Source: Nageia nagi
Taxonomy: Eukaryota; Pinophyta
Length of the DNA: 64,000 nt
Assembly: GCA_050084985.1 (NCBI GenBank)
Contig: JBITNC010000001.1
Span: 137,454,001 to 137,518,000 of the forward strand
Direction: 5' to 3'
Shown: piece after piece, positions 58,789-64,000 of the stretch
How the letters are laid out: the number at the start of each line of letters is the position of its first letter
How positions within the stretch are numbered: position 1 is the stretch's first letter
Notes under the pieces: generated by a model
The model's input: only the letters and a program-made list of their open reading frames with translations
What the model was told of the DNA's origin: nothing
Databases searched by the model: none
Program-made: the position numbers and the translations under genes

Positions 58789-60140
58789 CTGTCAGGTAAA
58801 GGAAAGTGGGTCAAGAGGGAAGTAAGGAACATTCAGATTCATAACTTTTAAGTAAAGAAAACAAAAGAAATGACCTTACACAAATTTTAGTGAATAAAGA
58901 AATCAAGTGAAAGAATTTCAAGAATGCTCTGATTTCTTAACCAGAAATATGACAAAGTTACTAAAGATTTTATTTCTAACGGTCTTCAACTCTTTCCAAG
59001 AAAAGTATACAATAAAAGGTAAAAAAGTAAAGTCAACATTTAACATCCTTCAAACATATTGCTTTCTAGGACCTATCAAAGGTTTTTAAATATCACCAAT
59101 GTAGGAGGTAGGATTTGAACTTCGGAACTTCAATGTGAGGGCCTTCACACCTCACTTGATCATCCATACTATATAGCACATCAACAATGAAGTAGTCCTA
59201 AGTAACAGACTGAATATGCTCACAATAGATGAAATTTTGACAAAACAAAAATCAATAAGAGACACCTTCTAAGTGTTTATAATATTTTCTGTGATCTATG
59301 ATTGGCCACAAATAGGATGCATAGAGATGCACTAATATGTATAGTTATAAGAGCTAAAATCAAGGCCCCACACAAATGATGCGCCCCAAAGGTGCCTAAA
59401 GAACAATGGAAAGAGATCCTGTCATAAAAGTTGTTGGAAGCTAATGCTGATGAAGACAAAATGCAACTCATGTTTTTGAAGCATACATGTGTCATTTTGC
59501 TCATCCACTTTGATGTTGTGAATGATTTTGTAACAGTAACTGTGCATATTCTTTGTTAGTACAACTAGGCACATATTCTTGTAACTGAAAGGAAGACAAA
59601 ACATCATTCCCAACCCATATTTGTGTGTAGCATAACTAGATTCGGACATAAGAACTGATAAGTTGTAAGTGTGTTATTTTTGCCCTATCATTGCTGTTGT
59701 AATTGAGTAATAAAGATCAATCATCTTGTCCTCATTGCTATGCAAAACTGTTACTCTGTTTATGTTTGTCTATGTCAAATGTAGCTTAGTCTTGCTACAT
59801 AGAATGCCTTCCCGCAAGTTTTATCTCATTGGCACACTTTCACAGAACACCCACAATCTGCTTGTCACATTTCCAGAATGCCCAAGATCTGCTTGTCAAT
59901 CACAAATCACCCGTGATCTATTTCTAGGCACTGTTAAGTCATCTGATTATTGCTGAATGTTGTTTTCGTCCTTCATTGTCACTATTTGGGGTTAAAATCT
60001 CCATATTTCACATTTAATAGTAGAGCCTAGCTGCTCTTAGGGTTGGAGTGAACTTGTATTTGTGATCTTTCTAACCACTTATCACATTCTTGTGTAAGTT
60101 CATTTAAAATAGATTTTATTTATTGTTGATTAAGCATCAT
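58789..60140. other. upstream host intron, mostly featureless
   Basis: AT-rich DNA 5' of exon A. No further exon could be recognised. A SINE-like segment is listed separately. Confidence 0.4.
59065..59180 (-). mobile_element. possible tRNA-derived SINE remnant
   Basis: On the minus strand GAAGTTCAAATCCTACCTCC resembles the pol III B box (GTTCGAATCC) and GATCAAGTGAGG about 30 bases upstream is a weak A box match. No poly-T tail or second copy was found, so it is tentative. Confidence 0.25.
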
Positions 60141-60250
60141 GTTCAACAACAATAACTCCCTTCCCATTTCAAAGTTCAATGGGCAAAATTATGACCGATG
60201 GCGCATCAAGATGAGGATGTTGTTAACAAGCAAAGATTTTGCTATTTTCT
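60141..60250 (+). pseudogene. copia gag N-terminal fragment
   Basis: ATG at 60141 gives MFNNNNSLPISKFNGQNYDR then WRIKMRMLL, matching the N-terminal motif of the copia Gag at 26297. The frame is cut near 60250 by inserted DNA including a LINE; the rest of Gag resumes at about 62800. Confidence 0.75.
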
Positions 60251-60439
60251 ATGAGCACCCATACCTGCCCCTCAAGGCCCCAAATTACTGAACCTGATGT
60301 TTTTAGGAACTTTGGGATGGGTACAAAATGTTCCTATGGAATACCCTAAATTCCTTTTTTTTTTTGTTGGTCCATCCTCATGATGTTTCATGCCTAGGGG
60401 ACCCCAACCGAATATGTCCCCCTTTTGAGGATGTCTAAG

Positions 60440-60545
60440 GGGACTTCCAAGCATCCCAGAGACTCCTAGCCATCCTCGAGACATCCCAAAGACTCTTGGC
60501 CATCCCCAAGACACCCTAGAGACTCCTAGCTGTCCCTGAAACTTC
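60440..60545 (+). repeat. short tandem repeat, period about 30 bp
   Basis: Three units with the core CCCAGAGACTCCTAGCCATCC. Located just outside the LINE 3' end. Confidence 0.7.
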
Positions 60546-60690
60546 TAGTCTTTGTTAATTTTTTAAAATGAAATTTCTTTTACTTCTTAGTTTCTTACAA
60601 CCACTAAAACTACTAGTTCACTTTCATAAACCTATAGTTTCTTAGTTGTGATATAAAGTGACCAAAAAAATTTGAAGTCTTATAGTGGAT

Positions 60691-62460
60691 AAGAAAGAAA
60701 GAAAATATATTAATGTTTGCAGGTGACCAAAAGTAGTCATTGGGATTAAAGAATACAAGCATGATATAAAAACAAGTAGGGCCCTCAAAGGCGCTTCCCT
60801 AAAAACCAAGTGAGAAAAGACAACAACAACTAAGTTGAATACAATGAAAGGGTCGAAACCGTGTAAGACAAAGATACAATAGGATAAATCACAATCCAAG
60901 GCGGGTCAAAAAACCAAACCCCCCTCAACCTCATTGGGGCAGAGAGTGGGGGCACTCACGTTTGTGTGGTCTGATGGGGGCTCATCAACCCTCATGGTTG
61001 AATCTACGATGGCACTGCTAGAAGAGAAATAGGATAAGATCTGTCGAGCCCTCAAGAGGTCTTGAGAGTCATGCAAGCGTCGTTGAGCACAACGTGTGGG
61101 ACGAGGGCAATCCTCTCTCTCCCTCTTACGGACTCTCTCCACCAAGAAGGCCCGAAAGGAGGTAATACAACAGACACATGTCAGGTACTAAGTGAGAAAA
61201 AAGACACTTCCAAAAGAAAAAGGTCTCTCTGATGTAGAGGGCGATGCATTGTTGATCAAAGTACTAGAAGAAGGTGGTCAACGAGTTGTGAGAATCATGG
61301 AAAAGACAATGGTATTGGCCCTGTAACTCATAATAAACCGAACAACAGAAGACGAAGTGCTCCTCAGACTCTGTCTCCATTGAGCATAGACATCAAGATG
61401 GTGTTTTGTCTCAATCCTCAACTGATGTAAGCAAACTCAAAAATTGTCCAAGGAAAATCCTCAACCCAAGTGGCAAGTGTATTCTGATGTAAGCAGGAGG
61501 AAGGATCAACCCTCTGTCTAATTGGAGGTAGTACTAAGAGTAGTGGGCCACTTTGGGTGAGAGGGGTTGTGAGGCCACCCAAGTGGTTTGGATGAAGGAC
61601 CTATATAGCATCTCTCAAGTGAGTGTCAATGAATCATCTAAGGAACCAAGTGCATCTCCATTTGGCTTCACGAGTTTGTCCAAACAAAAGCCAAAACGTT
61701 ACACCACCTTCGAGGCCTCTGAATACCAGCACCAACAACATCCTTATGCTACTAGGTCCCTCACAAAAGTGAAGTCCCGACATGGAAGTCCATTTGTGCC
61801 ACCGTAGCGACCTGCTAGACTAAGGAGACAACAAACAAATAGGACCAATGAAACAATCGCCCACACCCAAAGGGGTTGGCAATCAAACTCTGCAAGCATG
61901 ATAATGTGGAGAACAATCCCCTTGCTCCAAATGGAGTGAGATAATGTGTTGATTTGTATCCTCTCTATAGTCGTCCAATGGGCAAATCTCAAACTAAGTC
62001 CCCAAACCTTTGCACGATAGAGCACTGTATGTATGACTAGGGTCTAAAAAAGTTGAAGCTTGGATTGTATAGCCAGAAAATGGAGTTGAATACATTGTCT
62101 CTCAAGGGAAGAGATTGTTGTGTAGCTACTGCAAATTCTAGGTGAGGTTGTTGCTCTCATGGAGAAGTTTGGCCCGCAAAGAGCATTCCCAAGTAAGTGT
62201 AGGAGGAGATGATCTCAAACACTATCACGGAAGGTGAATTGGGATTGATCTATCAAGCTCCTAAAGGTATTGAACACCAAAACCTTATTCTTGCCCAGGT
62301 TTGCCACTAATTCCTATCTAGCACTGAAGGAATACATGGCATCTAACAAGCATTGTAGACCTTCTATTGTGTGAGAATGCAATTCTATATCATCAATAAA
62401 GAGGAGAATAGAAATCCAACTACTAAGAAAAACTTCCATAAGATTGTTGGTAAAGAAAAA
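60691..62460 (-). pseudogene. LINE RT C-terminal part and 3' end, interrupting copia gag
   Basis: Read downward from 62460: FIDDIELHSHTIEGLQCLLD is the RT catalytic motif region with FIDD in place of the usual YADD; next NLGKNKVLVFNTF and SYTYLGMLF, then the C-terminal VWGLSLRFAHWTTIERIQ region (62025-61744) and HFVFCC near 61320, a zinc-binding-like end. Many stops. RT would prime on nicked target DNA. The 3' end is CATTAATATATTTTCTTTC with TTTC repeats at 60691-60705. 5' truncated. It sits between two halves of a copia gag, so it inserted later. Confidence 0.75.
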
Positions 62461-62799
62461 AAAATCAGCTAAAAAAAGAAAGGTGTATCTTAATAGTTAA
62501 AAATATATTTAATTTTTAAAATTGTATTTAATATTTTAAAATATATTTAAATGATTCATTTCATAAGAATATTTAAAAATCAGAAATCTGTATTATATTT
62601 TAATATTTTCATCTCCTTGCCATTCCTATTCAAACCAAAAATTTGGCCAATTCCCAACTGTCCCTAAAATGCATCTCCTTGATCCCAATTGTCCTTATGT
62701 CAAAAACTCTGGAACATTGAATCTTTAAGTTATTGTTGAGTCTAGTTATGTAGAGGTAGCTGATTGAAACACTATCCCTCGAAATGGCATACAAGTAAA
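62461..62799. other. AT-rich spacer between LINE and copia gag remainder
   Basis: 62460-62620 is almost purely A/T with TTTAAAATATATTTAA-type words. It may be part of the inserted DNA. No gene. Confidence 0.45.
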
Positions 62800-63428
62800 G
62801 GAGGAGGCCAAGAAGAAGAATTCTTGGTTTTGTACCACATTCAATCACCTCTATACAAGAGCTTGTTTCCAAGGATAACAAATGCAAAGTCAGCCCAAGA
62901 TCCTCGGAAGGCTCTACAAGAAGCTTACCAAGGAATTGACCAAATGAAAGTGATCAAGTTGCAGGCCTTGAAGAGAGAGTTTGAGAATCTAAAAGTGTGA
63001 ATATTATGTTCGAGCTAAGGATGTGGTTAACAAAATAGCCACTCTTGGAGAGAGAATGGTGAAAGAGGTTGTTGTCAAGTAAGTGTTAAGGATTCTGACA
63101 CCAAGATGGAACCATATTACCATCATCATTGAAGAAAGCAAATATTTGACAACATTAGAGTTTGTTGGTTCTCTTATGTCTCATAAAGAGAGATTAAGAG
63201 ATACTTTTGGTGAGGCTAATGAAGGCTTTTTCCTCTAAGGTAAGATTCTCAAGAAGTGAAGGTGCTAGTGTAAACACCCAAGGGCAAGAACAAGGAAGAA
63301 ATAAAAATTCTTCTAGAGGAAGAGGAGTTGTTGATAACGGAAGAGGAAGAACTGATAAGAGGAATGCCCAATGCTACCATTGCAAGAATTATGGTTTTGA
63401 AAGAGAATGTTGAGTGAAAGTTGCCCAT
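62800..63428 (+). pseudogene. copia gag, remainder
   Basis: Collinear with 26480-27120 of the first copia gag: LYHIQSPLYKSLFPRI, KALQEAYQGIDQMKVIKLQA, then after a stop VRAKDVVNKIATLGERM, ILTPRWNHITIIIEESK, and a Gly/Arg-rich tail leading to a zinc knuckle CYHCKNYGFEREC in which the spacing is one short and His is lacking. The frame ends at 63412, and a LINE 3' end begins at 63431. Together with 60141-60250 it makes one decayed gag split by a later insertion of about 2.5 kb. Confidence 0.8.
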
Positions 63429-63430
63429 GA

Positions 63431-64000
63431 AGGAAAGAAAGAAAGAAAGAAAAAGAAAATATATTAATATCTACAGGTGACCAAAAGCAGTCAATGGGAC
63501 TATGAGATAAAAATGTATTAAGCAACGTGCAAGGGCCCTAGAGATCCCTCACAAGAAACAAACTAAGAAGTACAATACTATACAAAAGTTCGATAGAAAG
63601 TCTAAACCCTTACAATGAGTACATAATCGAATATTAAAACAATATAATTAAGATTAGTCAGAGGGGAGAGGACTCTCATGTAATGGGCTCCCCTCAGATT
63701 GTGGTCACTGTAACCTTATCATTGCGGTTGGGAAGAAAGAAGGATGTGATTCATTGAGACCATTGAGGAATAGGATCAACACAAACTTCTTGTCTAGTAC
63801 GTCACGTAAACAGAAGAGGGTCATCTCTCCTCCTACGATCTTCTTCCCCAAAGGATGCACAAAAGAATGAAGTCATCAAACGATCACTTGTCGAGACTTA
63901 GGCATCATATAATAGACGTTTATTGAGAATGAACACCTCCCTGAGATATAGTGCCACACAACATTGATCCGAATACTGAAAGAAGGTCGATATCGAGCTA
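63431..64000 (-). mobile_element. second LINE 3' end, running off the window
   Basis: TTTC repeats and TGGTCACCTGTAGATATTAA at the low-coordinate end match the LINE at 60691 in the same orientation; similarity continues for at least 50 bp and loosely after. The RT part, if present, lies beyond 64000. It directly truncates or follows the copia gag. Confidence 0.6.

Noticed and set aside
58038-58832. Whole 264-codon open frame as a single-exon gene
   Set aside because: Clear splice signals at 58789 and 58097/58096 and the hydrophobic exon B show that both ends of the frame are intron sequence.
59065-59180. tRNA gene
   Set aside because: Only a B-box-like word is good; no acceptor stem or anticodon arm can be drawn. 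Kept only as a weak SINE candidate.

Overview
The window is eukaryotic nuclear DNA from a seed plant with a large, transposon-filled genome, most likely a conifer or other gymnosperm. The evidence is plant-type Ty3/gypsy, Ty1/copia and LINE remains with plant-style LTRs, AT-rich DNA, spliced exons with GT/AG borders, and one intron of about 30 kb packed with nested, decayed retroelements. The species cannot be named from the sequence. I see no rRNA or tRNA gene, no CRISPR array and no bacterial gene organisation.

One host gene stands out, on the minus strand. Four exons (58788-58097, 57940-57870, 27564-27475, 25376-25230) join with compatible phases into one open frame of about 1 kb. They encode part of a membrane protein: a lumenal or extracellular domain with Cys residues and N-glycosylation motifs, one hydrophobic segment, then a basic tail. 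The intron between the second and third of these exons is 30,305 bp. Its 5' exons and 3' end are not identified and may lie outside the window.

Nearly everything else is retroelement debris. 1-6.5 kb (+): end of a gypsy integrase, then a 3.7 kb decayed accessory ORF (type A: globular part, basic/acidic linker, coiled coil), a tandem array of about 80 bp units, a polypurine tract and a candidate LTR. 6.6-9.9 kb: a gag fragment cut by a minus-strand gypsy remnant with a clear 1088 bp LTR. 9.9-16.6 kb (-): copy 1 of an element whose only large ORF is a second accessory type (type B). 16.6-19.5 kb: gypsy gag-protease (-) next to an LTR fragment (+). 20.2-22.7 kb (-): L1-like LINE interrupted by a hAT-like MITE with a perfect 8 bp target duplication. 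22.8-23.6 kb (+): gag zinc knuckle and tail. 25.4-27.5 kb: short host intron holding a copia LTR and gag.

Inside the giant intron, from low to high coordinate: an LTR with a tandem hairpin array; a second MITE; copy 2 of the type B element (29.5-35.8 kb, +), carrying an internal inversion of about 1.1 kb; two related leader blocks with minisatellites of about 70, 180 and 45 bp; a solo LTR with perfect 5 bp target duplication; an inverted pair of related LTRs around a gypsy RT fragment; a third accessory-like ORF (type C) followed by a chromodomain integrase end; AT-rich DNA; a 368 bp tandem duplication; and a LINE 3' end. Beyond 58.8 kb are a copia gag split by a LINE insertion and a second LINE 3' end running off the window.

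Almost every mobile-element ORF is broken by stops or frameshifts. The items most worth a second look are the giant-intron membrane-protein gene, the repeated basic/acidic-linker plus coiled-coil accessory ORFs, the inversion in copy 2 and the hairpin array.
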